NCBI RefSeq assembly: GCF_014805625.2 | Contig: NW_023998416.1 | Location: forward strand, 14,600,171-14,664,170 | DNA from: Glossina fuscipes | Lineage: Eukaryota; Arthropoda; Insecta; Diptera; Glossinidae | Direction of reading: 5' to 3' | Length of the DNA: 64,000 nucleotides | Part shown: one piece after another, positions 35,001-43,094 of the stretch | Position numbering within the stretch: the first letter of the stretch is position 1 | Layout: the number at the start of each line of letters is the position of its first letter | Translations under genes and position numbers: made by a program | The notes under the pieces: model-generated | What the model saw: the letters and a program-made list of their open reading frames with translations, nothing else | Told to the model about the DNA's origin: nothing | Database searches by the model: none

Positions 35001-36283
35001 AGCATTTCGAATCCCTCTCAAGAGGATCGCGATAACGATTTATTAGGTGATGCTTGCGACAGTGAAATTGACGGGGATAACGATGGCATACAAGATAGCG
35101 AAGACAATTGTCCTATGGTTAGCAATGCTGATCAATTGGATACCGATAGGGATGGCAAGTAAGTTTTGCGCCTTGGAATTGCTGTGATTCAAGCGCTTAG
35201 GGTTATTTCTTCTAACTTTTTAACACAAAAAGGGGCGACGCTTGTGATGATGATATGGATGGTGATGGTGTACCCAACTATAGAGATAATTGTCCTTTGG
35301 CAAATAACCCCAACCAAGCGGACTTGAATAGTAAATTTCTTAAACTGTTTTGAAAAACTTTGAAGAATTTTGCAAAATTTTTCCTTTTTAGAAAACGGGA
35401 AGGGAGATATTTGTGAATATGATGAAGATGCTGATGGAATACCAAATGCTTTAGATAATTGCCCAAATAATTCCATGATATATTCCACTGATTTTCGAGA
35501 TTTACGACCGGTGTTATTGGATCCTGTAGGTGAAGCACAGCGGGATCCAAATTGGGAAGTACACGCTAATGGCTCCGAAATTATTCAAACGTTAAATAGC
35601 GACCCTGGACTGGTCGTCGGACACGATGCATTCAGTGGCGTAGACTTTGAGGGTACATTTTACGTCAATGACGAGTCTGACGACGATTACGTTGGTTTTA
35701 TATTCAGCTATCAAAGCAATCGCAAATTTTATGTAGTTATGTGGAAAAAAAATTCTCAAACGTATTGGCATTCGAATCCGTTCCGGGCATCTGGTGAGCC
35801 AGGTATACAAATCAAATTAGTAGATAGCGTTTCCGGGCCCGGACCGAAATTACGGAATAGCTTGTGGCACACTGGTGACACTAAAGGTGAAGTAAAACTT
35901 CTATGGAAAGATCCGCTGAATATCGGCTGGAGAGAAAAGACGTCTTATCGATGGTCACTGGTACATCGACCAGCTATTGGTCTCATCAGATTGCGCATGT
36001 TTGAATCCGATAAACTCATCCTAGACTCGCATAATATATATGACTCCACGTTAAAAGGTGGACGTTTAGGTGCCTTTTGTTTTTCACAAGAAATGATTAT
36101 ATGGTCGGATTTGGCATATAAATGCAATAGTAAGTGGGATGATATTTTTCGAAAAAAAGAACTCTGCTTAATATCAAGTATTCCTTTTTTTCCCCCCCTT
36201 CTTTATATTTAGCTCGCGTGCCTGCCTTGATCTTCAATGACCTGCCGAATCATTTAAAACAAAAAGTTGAAATTGATAGATAA
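11511..36283 (+). CDS. Tsp: Thrombospondin (pentameric COMP-like subgroup), 14 coding exons
   Basis: Secreted multidomain matrix glycoprotein; in Drosophila it binds the PS2 integrin at muscle-tendon attachments. Joining 14 exons at GT-AG sites gives 1057 codons with no internal stop, close to the Drosophila protein. Domains: signal peptide about 1-21; laminin-G-like domain to about 165, including SLLVDCKE; basic linker about 184-204; coiled coil 246-282 followed by CAGC 283-286, the cysteine pair that cross-links oligomers; EGF-like repeats 301 to about 560, two starting with calcium-binding D-(I/V)-D-E-C; type 3 repeats about 561-813 made of DNCP and DxDxDGxGD calcium loops; C-terminal domain about 822-1057. 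KGD tripeptides lie at 756-758 and 792-794. The domain set, with no type 1 repeats or procollagen domain, marks the pentameric group. Family identity is firm; integrin binding here is inferred from the fly orthologue. Confidence 0.97.
11839..11905 (+). CDS. Tsp: Tsp coding exon 2
   Basis: Follows TTCTTATAG. Two bases complete a Val codon, then [18 protein letters not shown]. Ends CG|GTTAGT in phase 2. Residues 27-48, start of the laminin-G-like domain. Confidence 0.9.
11906..12001 (+). other. Tsp intron 2, stop-free and a multiple of three
   Basis: 96 nt between GTTAGT and a TTTGCCTTTCAG acceptor. There is no stop codon in the Tsp reading frame, so a retained form would stay open and add 32 residues (about LVFLNF to SLPFR). 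The acceptor tract is good, so splicing is expected. Confidence 0.75.
12002..12317 (+). CDS. Tsp: Tsp coding exon 3 (laminin-G-like domain)
   Basis: Residues 49-154. Contains [28 protein letters not shown] and [10 protein letters not shown], the beta strands and conserved cysteine of the TSP N-terminal domain. An N-glycosylation sequon lies in HINETS. Ends TTG|GTAAGT in phase 0. Confidence 0.93.
12318..14402 (+). other. Tsp intron 3
   Basis: 2085 bp. No coding sequence recognised. A 12-bp-arm perfect hairpin lies at 12950-12981. The rest is unique-looking AT-rich DNA ending in a T tract before the acceptor. Confidence 0.8.
12950..12981. repeat. Perfect inverted repeat, 12-bp arms with 8-nt loop
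   Basis: TGCATCCTAATG at 12950-12961 is mirrored by CATTAGGATGCA at 12970-12981 around AACCTTCG. Function unknown. Confidence 0.85.
14403..14535 (+). CDS. Tsp: Tsp coding exon 4 (basic linker)
   Basis: Residues 155-198. Follows GATTTCTTCAAG. Encodes [12 protein letters not shown], then SALQRANC and a basic run around [12 protein letters not shown]. Ends G|GTAAGC in phase 1. Confidence 0.9.
14625..14765 (+). CDS. Tsp: Tsp coding exon 5 (linker)
   Basis: Residues 199-245. Continues the basic run with [17 protein letters not shown] and ends GGDCE. It links the N-terminal domain to the coiled coil. Ends G|GTAAGT in phase 1. Intron 4 before it is only 89 nt. Confidence 0.9.
14766..15982 (+). other. 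Tsp intron 5
   Basis: 1217 bp of AT-rich non-coding DNA with an AGAATA run near 14931-14956 and several T or A tracts. No element recognised. Acceptor is ATTTTTCTAG. Confidence 0.8.
15983..16174 (+). CDS. Tsp: Tsp coding exon 6 (coiled coil and CxxC)
   Basis: Residues 246-309. Leucine- and isoleucine-spaced heptads from [17 protein letters not shown] to [11 protein letters not shown] form the oligomerisation coil, followed directly by CAGC, the interchain disulfide pair of pentameric thrombospondins. The exon ends in the first EGF-like repeat (CRTSNPCYP). Confidence 0.94.
16175..17161 (+). other. Tsp intron 6
   Basis: 987 bp. Most of 16490-16745 is a copy of the dispersed repeat; the rest is unremarkable. 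Confidence 0.8.
16490..16745 (+). repeat. Dispersed repeat, copy in Tsp intron 6
   Basis: Core AAGGATGAACGCTAAT at 16580, GATTCCGATCGGACAAC after it, and the 3' end motif CGTGCCCGCTAATAATG at about 16717-16733. The same end motif recurs at 54138. Confidence 0.6.
17162..17279 (+). CDS. Tsp: Tsp coding exon 7 (EGF-like repeats 1-2)
   Basis: Residues 310-348. Encodes [16 protein letters not shown] and CADRPCY, the cysteine spacing of thrombospondin EGF-like repeats. Ends GC|GTAAGT in phase 2 before a very long intron. Confidence 0.93.
18124..18168. repeat. (AT)n microsatellite
   Basis: AT units with two ATGTAT interruptions. Confidence 0.85.
19118..19400 (-). repeat. Dispersed repeat, reverse-oriented copy in Tsp intron 7
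   Basis: Begins with GTGGGCCGCGATCCATC and CGACTTTTCGAAGTAAGGCA, matching 3868-3960. It ends in a TACGCAACAAACTTAA stretch, the reverse complement of the family's other end. Confidence 0.5.
22430..22860 (-). pseudogene. mariner-superfamily transposase relic with catalytic Asp block
   Basis: The plus-strand end GGGTGTCCCAAAATC at about 22431 resembles a mariner-type terminus. Reading the minus strand from about 22850: an N-terminal-like [15 protein letters not shown], then apparently an internal deletion, then [19 protein letters not shown] and [14 protein letters not shown]. The last aligns with the WFQQDGATCHT block that carries a catalytic aspartate. It is followed by a stop, [14 protein letters not shown] and, in another frame, SWRPYDGR where WPPRSCDL is usual. 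Frameshift, stops and deletion show it is dead. The matching far terminus is not visible. Confidence 0.7.
22893..22918. repeat. T26 homopolymer
   Basis: 26 consecutive Ts directly next to the mariner relic; it may be an insertion scar or simple repeat. Confidence 0.9.
25712..25850. repeat. 78-bp tandem duplication with a 16-bp perfect palindrome in each copy
   Basis: The CTCGACATAAAACCTAAACA unit at 25714 recurs as CTCGACATGAAATCTGAACA 78 bp later. Each copy contains the self-complementary CAGCGCGATCGCGCTG (25732-25747 and 25810-25825). The palindromes are identical although the surrounding repeat differs at several bases. Confidence 0.85.
27523..27602. repeat. (ATG)n imperfect microsatellite
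   Basis: About 80 bp of ATGATGATG units with GTG and CG variants. The open frame rich in Met is produced by the repeat and is not a gene. Confidence 0.9.
29054..29086. repeat. (CT)n microsatellite
   Basis: Sixteen CT units without interruption. Confidence 0.9.
29150..29280 (+). pseudogene. Possible reverse transcriptase scrap of a non-LTR element
   Basis: A short frame contains [18 protein letters not shown], which resembles the (V)PQGCVLGPLLFNLYL block of non-LTR reverse transcriptases. No following YADD box or neighbouring domain was found. This rests on one motif only and could be chance. Confidence 0.35.
31032..31153 (+). CDS. Tsp: Tsp coding exon 8 (EGF-like repeats 2-3)
   Basis: Residues 349-389. 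Follows a T-rich tract and ATAATAG. Encodes [19 protein letters not shown] then [18 protein letters not shown]. The cysteine order continues exon 7 exactly, confirming the join across the long intron. Ends G|GTAAGT in phase 1. Confidence 0.93.
31154..33903 (+). other. Tsp intron 8
   Basis: 2750 bp, strongly AT-rich with many A tracts. 31960-32580 may be an old transposon; otherwise nothing recognised. Acceptor TATTACGACAG. Confidence 0.75.
31960..32580 (-). mobile_element. Possible Tc1-like transposon remnant
   Basis: The minus strand contains [21 protein letters not shown] followed by LPRL, a stop and IIKG. This vaguely matches the C-terminal ...EEW..I....PRRLQAVI.AKG end of Tc1-type transposases. 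No catalytic residues or termini were found. A 143-codon plus-strand frame over the same interval has no family resemblance. Weak call. Confidence 0.25.
33904..34110 (+). CDS. Tsp: Tsp coding exon 9 (EGF-like, first calcium-binding EGF)
   Basis: Residues 390-458. Encodes [18 protein letters not shown], a sequon in RNGTE, then [12 protein letters not shown] and [18 protein letters not shown], a calcium-binding EGF-like repeat. Ends G|GTAAAT in phase 1. Confidence 0.95.
34188..34303 (+). CDS. Tsp: Tsp coding exon 10 (second calcium-binding EGF, part)
   Basis: Residues 459-497. Encodes [15 protein letters not shown], then [18 protein letters not shown]. Ends ATT|GTAAGT in phase 0. Introns 9 and 10 are 77 and 79 nt. 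Confidence 0.95.
34383..35158 (+). CDS. Tsp: Tsp coding exon 11 (last EGF repeats and most type 3 repeats)
   Basis: Residues 498-755. [15 protein letters not shown] finishes the calcium-binding EGF, and [16 protein letters not shown] starts the last EGF-like repeat. From about residue 561 there is an unbroken series of type 3 calcium-binding repeats ([37 protein letters not shown] and so on). The exon ends GGCAA|GTAAGT in phase 2. Confidence 0.97.
35233..35330 (+). CDS. Tsp: Tsp coding exon 12 (type 3 repeat)
   Basis: Residues 756-788. The first G completes an AAG Lys codon and GGCGAC follows, so splicing makes a KGD tripeptide. Continues [19 protein letters not shown]. The acceptor ACACAAAAAG has a purine-rich end but is the only site giving an in-register type 3 repeat. 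Confidence 0.93.
35392..36129 (+). CDS. Tsp: Tsp coding exon 13 (last type 3 repeat and C-terminal domain)
   Basis: Residues 789-1034. Opens [16 protein letters not shown] (second KGD), DNCP, then the C-terminal lectin-like domain: [53 protein letters not shown] and [19 protein letters not shown]. These are highly conserved blocks in all thrombospondins. Confidence 0.97.
36213..36283 (+). CDS. Tsp: Tsp coding exon 14 (C-terminal end)
   Basis: Residues 1035-1057 plus TAA at 36281. Encodes [14 protein letters not shown] and ends EIDR. Follows a strong pyrimidine tract and ATTTAG. Intron 13 is 83 nt. Confidence 0.93.
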
Positions 36284-36472
36284 ATTTTCGTCTGGAGAGA
36301 CAAAAAAAAAAAAAAAAAATTGCATATGTGTTTTTGTTCGTTGTTTTTATTTTAAACTAATACCTAATGCTGTAGTGCTGTAAATTAAGATAAGACATAA
36401 GGTACCTTATAGTAACAAAAGTAAAGCATGCTCTTGTGCATTTTCATATTTATCCAAGCATCTTATTGTCAT

Positions 36473-36478
36473 AATAAA
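36473..36478 (+). terminator. Tsp: Probable Tsp polyadenylation signal
   Basis: AATAAA 190 bp after the Tsp stop codon, the first canonical hexamer downstream. Cleavage site not determined. Confidence 0.5.
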
Positions 36479-37420
36479 GAATACAAAAATTTTGTTGTAA
36501 ATTCATTTAAATATTTCTTGCATACGATTTACTAATACCATTGCAAAATGTCAATTTTGCGTTTTACAAATTTTACAAATACATCTTAAATCTATCGTCT
36601 CCCGGGAGCAGACGGTATAGATATTCTTGCAAAAATTGTGTCACATCTTTTCGCTGCGACCTCTTGTAAAAAGAGTTTAACGTAAATCCAAATGCTTTGT
36701 TTTGCCACGACTAAGAGGTGTCGTAAAATCAAATCAATTGAAAACCTTGGAATTTCTTGTACGCTCTATTTGCCACAACTAAGATTCTTTTTCTTCATAA
36801 TTTGCACACAGCGACTGCGGGAGAAATTTAGAATAGTGTTTTCAAATACTAGTCACGATTTTTTCACATACTATCGTCGATTTGGTCAAGTCATTCTCAA
36901 TATCATCACCATGTCCGTTGGACAGATGCAAAGGTTTAGTTACCATCACACATTATCCCCGCTTTACAACGGTTGTAATTTGAGGTAACTTATTATTTGG
37001 ATTTCCCATCGCGGATGATGGTAGAGGAGCTTTTCTAATGGTCACTGTAATATCGCCACCACTGTGGAGAAAGCAATTCTCACATGTATACTCCTTGCCT
37101 TGAAGAGCATAATTGCTGCTATTTGGTATCAGATCTAGAAATTAACGATGATAGTGGCACAAACATTTCATGCATTGTAGAAGCGGTACTAGTCCTCGTG
37201 CCTTCAAACGGCTTAACGAACATGATTCCTGGGCCTCAGTGGAGCTTGTAAATTTGTAAATTTGTAATTGACAAGTTCATACACATATTCAACGTAGAAG
37301 TATATATTTATATATGATACAAAAATTACCAACCTGATCGATATATAACGATTCTTTCTTGCTTTTAACAAACAAACAATTGAATTGAAGCACGTATCCC
37401 GTCAGTAAGAAAACATTCAT

Positions 37421-37421
<1 letters not shown>

Positions 37422-37470
<49 letters not shown>

Positions 37471-37480
37471 NNNNNNNNNN

Positions 37481-37527
<47 letters not shown>
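37422..37527. repeat. (GA)n microsatellite with a 10-N gap
   Basis: GA array interrupted by ten Ns at 37471-37480, the same structure as at 2264-2367. True length unknown. Ser-Leu open frames here are artefacts. Confidence 0.95.
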
Positions 37528-37530
<3 letters not shown>

Positions 37531-39325
37531 GTGTTTGCATATATAGTAATTCAGGCTCATAAACATTACCTAATACAATAATTTTGAACGATCAGAACGT
37601 ATTCTGGGGCATCACATTTGCAAATCTTGTAATTAGTTTTTCTTAAAGAGCATCCAGTTATGCTAATCACAAAGTGGGCAGAAATGCGTTGATCTCATAT
37701 TATCAATTCGATCCTAATCCAGAAATTGTGCATATTATTGAATTAGGTTCGATCATTTAATTTCGAACGATGTCGGTTATATGTTTAGAATGACTTCTAA
37801 TATTCTAAGTGGTATATTTTGGCGTCATGATCGGTCACTGGTCATAAAAGACAACAATATGTGTTCATGTTTGTAATTGTTTTGATTTTGTATCAATTCT
37901 AGTATTGCAGAGGAACTCTCCGCTATAAGTTCTAGTATAAAATAGAGTTATGAAGTTCCGCAAGCCACGTAGAAAGAAATGCATTGTAACTTCTGATGTC
38001 TCTGTGATCTTGCTCGGAATGCGGCTACGTATATTAATACGAAAGCTCCTATGTAAGCCTATGAACAGATTGAATTCCGATGTTCTCGAAAATGTCGGAA
38101 ACTTACTTCTTCCGCGCATGTAAACCAATGGCCAAGAAAATGTTAGATGTGCTAGATCGCATTACAAATGAAGGTAAAATTTAAAATTTAAATTTAATTT
38201 GGTATTTTTCTTTTTATTTAATCATTAAATTTTTAATTTGATTTCGCTATTTGTAAACAAGCATTTAAATAACACCTTATTATTTGCGGGTAGATATTAT
38301 TACTTATCTTATAATAAATTAGTAAATTTTTTATTTAAATTTTTTCGTTTATTATTGTGTAAATTTAACAAACCTTATAAATGTTAACAAAACTATTTTA
38401 ATTTCAGTTGTTATTGTATATAAACAATTATTATACCAACTGCTTTTTTCTCTACGTTATGATATTATTGTCATATACGTTTTTTTTTCTCATTGAAGAC
38501 ATTACGAGTCATTCATTGTCTTGTTACATTGACGAATCAAAAAAAGAAAAAAAAGAAAAAAATAAAATATATTTGTATATAATTAATAAGGTTTTTCAAA
38601 ACTTATAACTTAAGCTATTAAGTATATATTTACATAAAATTATGACAACAGAGAAGCAATTTGAGGAAATGGAAAACTCGAAGCTTGCTTTGTCTGCTCT
38701 TTTGGGTATTCTTTGAACTGAACGTTATATTTAAGAGCTTTGGTTTCCCTTTCTCCTAAAAGATTCTAAATGAATAAGGGTATAAAGGCTACTTGGCCGA
38801 GTCTAGTCTAAATCTTTACGTATATGTATGTAAAAATTAAAATATAATTCAATTTTCTTATTTCCGAATTTAGTTTAAATTAAAAAACATGTTGTTTAGA
38901 TTCAAAAAAAAAAAAAAGAAAAAAAAAAGAAAAACAATTAACTTTCATTATATTTACATATTAATATTTTCCGATGGCAAAACTATTTACGGCGAGAAAT
39001 AAAGCAGTTCCCGGAAAATATTTGGAAATAAATTCGTTATAATTTTGATATTTTCGCTTATGCTCTTAATTTTAGCGGCGGTCAGGAAATGATAAAAATG
39101 CTTTTTTTATATTTAATTAAAAACAAGAACAAATCATCAATATTCGTAGTTTTTCACGTGCTCTTCTTTTGGAATGAAACGAACACATTCTATTTATCAA
39201 TGATTGTAAACGAAAATTAGTTAAAAACAAAACAAAACAAAAAAAAAAAGCACAAATATTATAATTAGGAGGAAAAGCACGGAATTCGTAAATCTAGGGC
39301 AGCAATTTAAAAGTATATATTAATT

Positions 39326-39385
39326 TTATTCCTTATCATGGCCGTTAGCACCCAATTCCATTAGTTCATGCGGCTCGTCATTCAA
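39326..39385 (-). CDS. Eaat1: Eaat1 coding exon 10
   Basis: Residues 459-477 plus [22 protein letters not shown], an acidic cytoplasmic tail. Stop at 39328-39326. Confidence 0.92.
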   Translation of the reverse strand: MNDEPHELMELGANGHDKE

Positions 39386-42300
39386 CTATTTCATGAAGAA
39401 GAATGAGAATGAAAAGTTCAGGTAAAATATATCATCGATAACATACCCTATCCACTTTTTGTAAGTCCTTTTTCGATAAGTGATTAACTAAAATTGTGCC
39501 CAACGCATCGCACATCACATTAATAGTGGTACGAAAACGATCTCTATGAAATTAATTAAAAATTATTACGAAATCAGAGAATGTTTTTTGTGATTTTCTT
39601 ATTGGGAACTTACAGTAGCCAATCAACGGCTATGATTAGCGAAACATCTTTAGGTTCCAAGCCTACCGTATCCAAGACCATGACCATGGTAACAAGACCA
39701 GCTTGTGGTATACCGGCAGCCCCTATAGACGCGGCTGTAGCTGTGATACTAACGGCGACTATGGTGCCAAACGAATAACTCATTTCTCTGTATTGAGCAA
39801 TGAAGAGAGCTGCCACTGCTTCATACAAAGCTGTACCATCCATGTTGATGGTAGCGCCAACAGGTATAACGAAACGAGTAACACGCGGATCGATTCCCAT
39901 CCCGTCCAAACATTTTATGGTTAGCGGCATAGTCGCTGAACTGGATCCTGTGCCAAAAGCAGTCGCTAAAACCTGACTTAGCTTAGCTATGAATCGATAT
40001 GGCAAACGTCTGGTACCCAAAAAAAAGATAACCGCAATTGTACCTAGAAGAAGAAAGTATTATGACATTTTCGCAAAGAAAAGAGCTGAGGAAACAAACT
40101 AACCGAACCCATGAAGAAATAGACCCAACATAACCGTTATGAAATACCAGCCCAAGGATTGTATGGTAGCTGCAATTGAGTCCATTTCAATGATTTTTGC
40201 CGCTATTAAGAAACCAACACCCAAAGGAGAAATCCTACAAAATATTTCGCAAGTTTTAATAGAAAATACAGTTTAGTTGCCGCAATTTTCGTATAGCGAC
40301 TTTACCATATAACCCAGGATGTAATTGTCATCATCGCTTCACTCAAGGTAGTAAAAAAATCTTGCAATAATTGACCTTTTTCACGCATACGACCGATCGT
40401 AGTGCCTAAAATAACACTAAACATTACTAAGCCCAAAACATTCGAGCCCTCTCGTTGAGCCGGTTTAAAATCCCATTCCTCCATAGGTACTGAAGTCAAA
40501 CAAAGTATGAATGTTTAATATACTTTACGCGTACATTAAGCAGTACTTACATGGCGGTGAAATGCTCGTATTCTCATAGATCTCGGTACGATACTACAAA
40601 AACGAGAAAGAGAGAGAGAATAAGAAAAAGAAACTTGAATTACTCTTTTTCAATAAAAAGTAAAAAAAAAAAATTGAATTAATGCTATGGTTCACTCTCT
40701 CGATAGACCCCTACATGTCAACCCCAATGTTTATACACACTACATAACCGAGAACACTGCATTAGTGGGATCCATCGAACTCTTAATTAGAATAAAAGTA
40801 TACAGTCCCCTATGTCGATCTACCGGATCTCAGGGTCGTGCAATTTGATATATTTACAAGATCGGTAGGCAATCTCTAACTGAAGTCATATTAACATTTG
40901 TACCTGAAAGCAAATTCTGGGATTGATTGTGTACCATACATTCCACTGTCGGAATGGAAATAGTCTTCATTTAATATGATAGTTTATATCCTACATTACT
41001 TGTGTATATGTGTGGGTATAGCCATTTTTTATCGCACCCATCACTTCAGAATCATTTGATGAATCGAGGTAAACTTGTCTGTCCGGCCGTCCTTCCAATT
41101 ATCTTGTATTCAATCTAAAGATCGGGACTTTTTGGCTACTTGGAAAAAGTTTAATACATAGACTTGTTTTGACTTATGGTAGATTGAAAGTGGTTCAAAT
41201 GGGAGCACTTCCTTGATTACTTCCCATATAAGGTATTAGCGAAGTGATTTAAGATATTTAAAAGAGCGACTTTGGCAAATACAAAGTTTTTTATTTGTTT
41301 GTTTATACTCTCCGCACAATTCAAATATGACATCGAACATTACGTCGAATGGTTGGACAAAGTTCGTCTTCCAGATGGTATCCCATATCGTGGATCGAAG
41401 TACTCAGAATAATCGGGGCCGAATTCAATAACAGCTATGCTCATTCTAAAGGATCATTGACTCATTGAGTTTTCGCCAACATAGCCTTCATTGGGGCTTC
41501 ACGGAATCTGATGTTTCGTTAAAATACCGCAAAGCATACCCTATTTTGATTATTGGTAACGCGCTATCCCTCTTGCCAGTTCGTTGCTATATCACATATA
41601 AAAATTCGACTTTTTACCTCCTTTCTTGAATAGAAAATTTTTAATAGCAACAGCGAGATATTGAGTTTGTCGCGTTTTGTTACAAACGGAATAATAGAAT
41701 AAACATAAGGTGGTCATACACTAAGTCATGGTGCCATTACTTAATTGAATTATTTAACTGGATGTAAACAATAACAGTACGACAGCAATTGATTATGAGC
41801 GAGTCTTATTGTCTATGAAATACATACGATTACTAGTGAGACGATAATGATAATTTAATTCCACAACCGCAGGCTACATGACAAAATTGACTGACTGACT
41901 GACTAGTAAACTATATGCTATTGCTATGTTATTGTTGATGTTGTGTAGTCAGTGATTGTGACACAAATAATTTTAAATGATATAAGGCATAATATTCGCC
42001 AAGAGATTCGTAATCAAAAGCATAAGAAAAATTTATATAATAATCGCATAAATGGCAGTCACAGGGCTCTGCGTTGAGTGCGTTTTATGATGTTTGATTG
42101 TTTTAATCAAACATAATAAAAAAAAAAAAAATAAAAAAAATACATAAAATCTGAAGTAAATACGAAAATCAAGATATGCGTTGTATGGAACATCAAAGCA
42201 CATTTTGATTATCGTGATGCGATTACGTTTTCTTCCTAGGTTTTGATTGGTTTCTTACAAAGTAAATTAAATTATTTTTTTCCAAACACGCTAATCGGAT

Positions 42301-43094
42301 ATAAATGTTGCAAAAAAAAAAAAAAAACGTGAAATTATGACTATATATAGATATATGTATGGAATGAGTCTACACGTACATACCTGAAACATAGTAGATT
42401 GTATGATATTGTCCGTAAACATATTTCTATAAAAGAAAAGCGGAAAAGTATTTTGTAATCAAAAGAAAAAAAAACGATTACGATTGTCCAATAGGCTGGG
42501 CCAACTATTTACCTGATTAAATCCATTAACGTGTCGGGAGTTAAGACTTTGGAAGCCTTATCAACTGATTCCATACGCTTTTCGACAATTTTTGCACCCT
42601 GTCCTGGTCTAATACTCGTTACCAAGCATATACCTAACACAACAGCTGATATTGTGGTTATGAAGTAATAAGCAATTGCTCTGTGGAAATAAAATAATGT
42701 GAATAAACGCGTAACAACTTTGAACAACTATTAACTTCCGTTTACCTCGTAGCGATTTTACTCGACATACTCAAATCAAGACCACCAATAGCAGAAGTAA
42801 TTGACGACACCAATAACGGCACAATCAGACATTTTAACATTCTACATAAAATTATTTCGAATAGTTAGAATTGACATTGGCAAGCAAGATATTATGCTCA
42901 GTTCATACTTACCGTAAAAATATTTCACCTGGGAAGGATATATACATAATTTCACGCTTTGTCCAATCTCCGGTACTGTTTTTGATGATGAAGCCGACTA
43001 GACCGCCCGCAAAAACACCAATGACCGTCAGCATGGTCAACAGGTTCTCTTGCATAAAGACGCGGAACTTTGAATCACTTTTCGGTCGCGGCAT
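39326..43094 (-). CDS. Eaat1: Excitatory amino acid transporter 1, 10 coding exons
   Basis: Sodium-coupled glutamate/aspartate transporter of the SLC1 family; the Drosophila orthologue clears synaptic glutamate from glia. Ten exons join into 477 codons without a stop, matching the usual fly length. Visible features: transmembrane helix 1 ([19 protein letters not shown]), [10 protein letters not shown] at helix 2, a sequon NTS at 171-173 in the extracellular loop, hairpin 1 motif SSSATMP at 316-322, NMDGT at 349-353 in helix 7, hairpin 2 GAAGIPQAG at 390-398, and helix 8 with D427, R430, T431, N434 and D438. R430 is the residue expected to hold the side-chain carboxylate of glutamate, so acidic amino acid selectivity is predicted. 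The start context ATCAAAATG suits insect initiation. Function is inferred from the family. Confidence 0.97.
39447..39543 (-). CDS. Eaat1: Eaat1 coding exon 9 (helix 8)
   Basis: Residues 426-458. [20 protein letters not shown] with substrate and sodium ligands, then [12 protein letters not shown]. Ends AGG|GTATGT in phase 0. Confidence 0.95.
39614..40043 (-). CDS. Eaat1: Eaat1 coding exon 8 (hairpins and helix 7)
   Basis: Residues 283-425. Carries [26 protein letters not shown] and the start of helix 8 (IIAVDWLL). This is the transport core. Confidence 0.97.
40104..40234 (-). CDS. Eaat1: Eaat1 coding exon 7
   Basis: Residues 239-282. [19 protein letters not shown] and [17 protein letters not shown]. 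Ends G|GTTAGT in phase 1. Confidence 0.93.
40306..40489 (-). CDS. Eaat1: Eaat1 coding exon 6
   Basis: Residues 178-238. [20 protein letters not shown], then [14 protein letters not shown] and [14 protein letters not shown]. The start at 40489 follows GACTTCAG and gives an LPMEEW join. Confidence 0.93.
40551..40593 (-). CDS. Eaat1: Eaat1 coding exon 5 (43 nt)
   Basis: Residues 164-177, [14 protein letters not shown] with an N-glycosylation sequon, the variable extracellular loop. Ends T|GTAAGT in phase 1. Like exon 4 it is exactly 43 nt. Confidence 0.88.
40990..41160 (+). repeat. Dispersed repeat, possible fragment in Eaat1 intron 4
   Basis: A GTGTGGGTATAGCC stretch followed by CTTGTCTGTCCGGCCGTCC and GGCTACTTGG resembles the middle of the dispersed family. 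Ends unclear. Confidence 0.3.
41889..41904. repeat. (CTGA)n microsatellite
   Basis: About four tetranucleotide units inside Eaat1 intron 4. Confidence 0.8.
42384..42426 (-). CDS. Eaat1: Eaat1 coding exon 4 (43 nt)
   Basis: Residues 149-163, [14 protein letters not shown], the conserved segment after DLIR. Too short for simple open-frame searches. Ends CAG|GTATGT in phase 0. Confidence 0.9.
42513..42680 (-). CDS. Eaat1: Eaat1 coding exon 3
   Basis: Residues 93-148. [20 protein letters not shown] (helix 3), then SIRPGQGAK and [12 protein letters not shown]. Phase 2 end before GTAAAT. Confidence 0.93.
42746..42841 (-). CDS. Eaat1: Eaat1 coding exon 2
   Basis: Residues 61-92, [20 protein letters not shown], helix 2. 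Ends AG|GTAAAC in phase 2. Intron 2 is 65 nt. Confidence 0.93.
42913..43094 (-). CDS. Eaat1: Eaat1 coding exon 1
   Basis: Residues 1-60. Starts [17 protein letters not shown], then helix 1 and FPGEIFLR. The ATG at 43094 is preceded by ATCAAA. Ends CG|GTAAGT in phase 2. Confidence 0.95.

Larger units (their letters stand above)
36284..39325. other. Intergenic region between convergent Tsp and Eaat1
   Basis: About 3 kb holding both 3' untranslated regions, a GA microsatellite with an assembly gap and AT-rich DNA. No coding gene recognised. Candidate minus-strand AATAAA sites for Eaat1 include 39325-39330, overlapping its stop, and 38348-38353; I cannot choose between them. Confidence 0.7.
40594..42383 (-). 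other. Eaat1 intron 4
   Basis: 1790 bp, the only long intron in the Eaat1 coding region. It contains a possible dispersed repeat fragment at about 40990-41160 with GTCTGTCCGGCCGTCC and a short CTGA tetranucleotide run (41889-41904). No coding sequence recognised. Confidence 0.75.
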
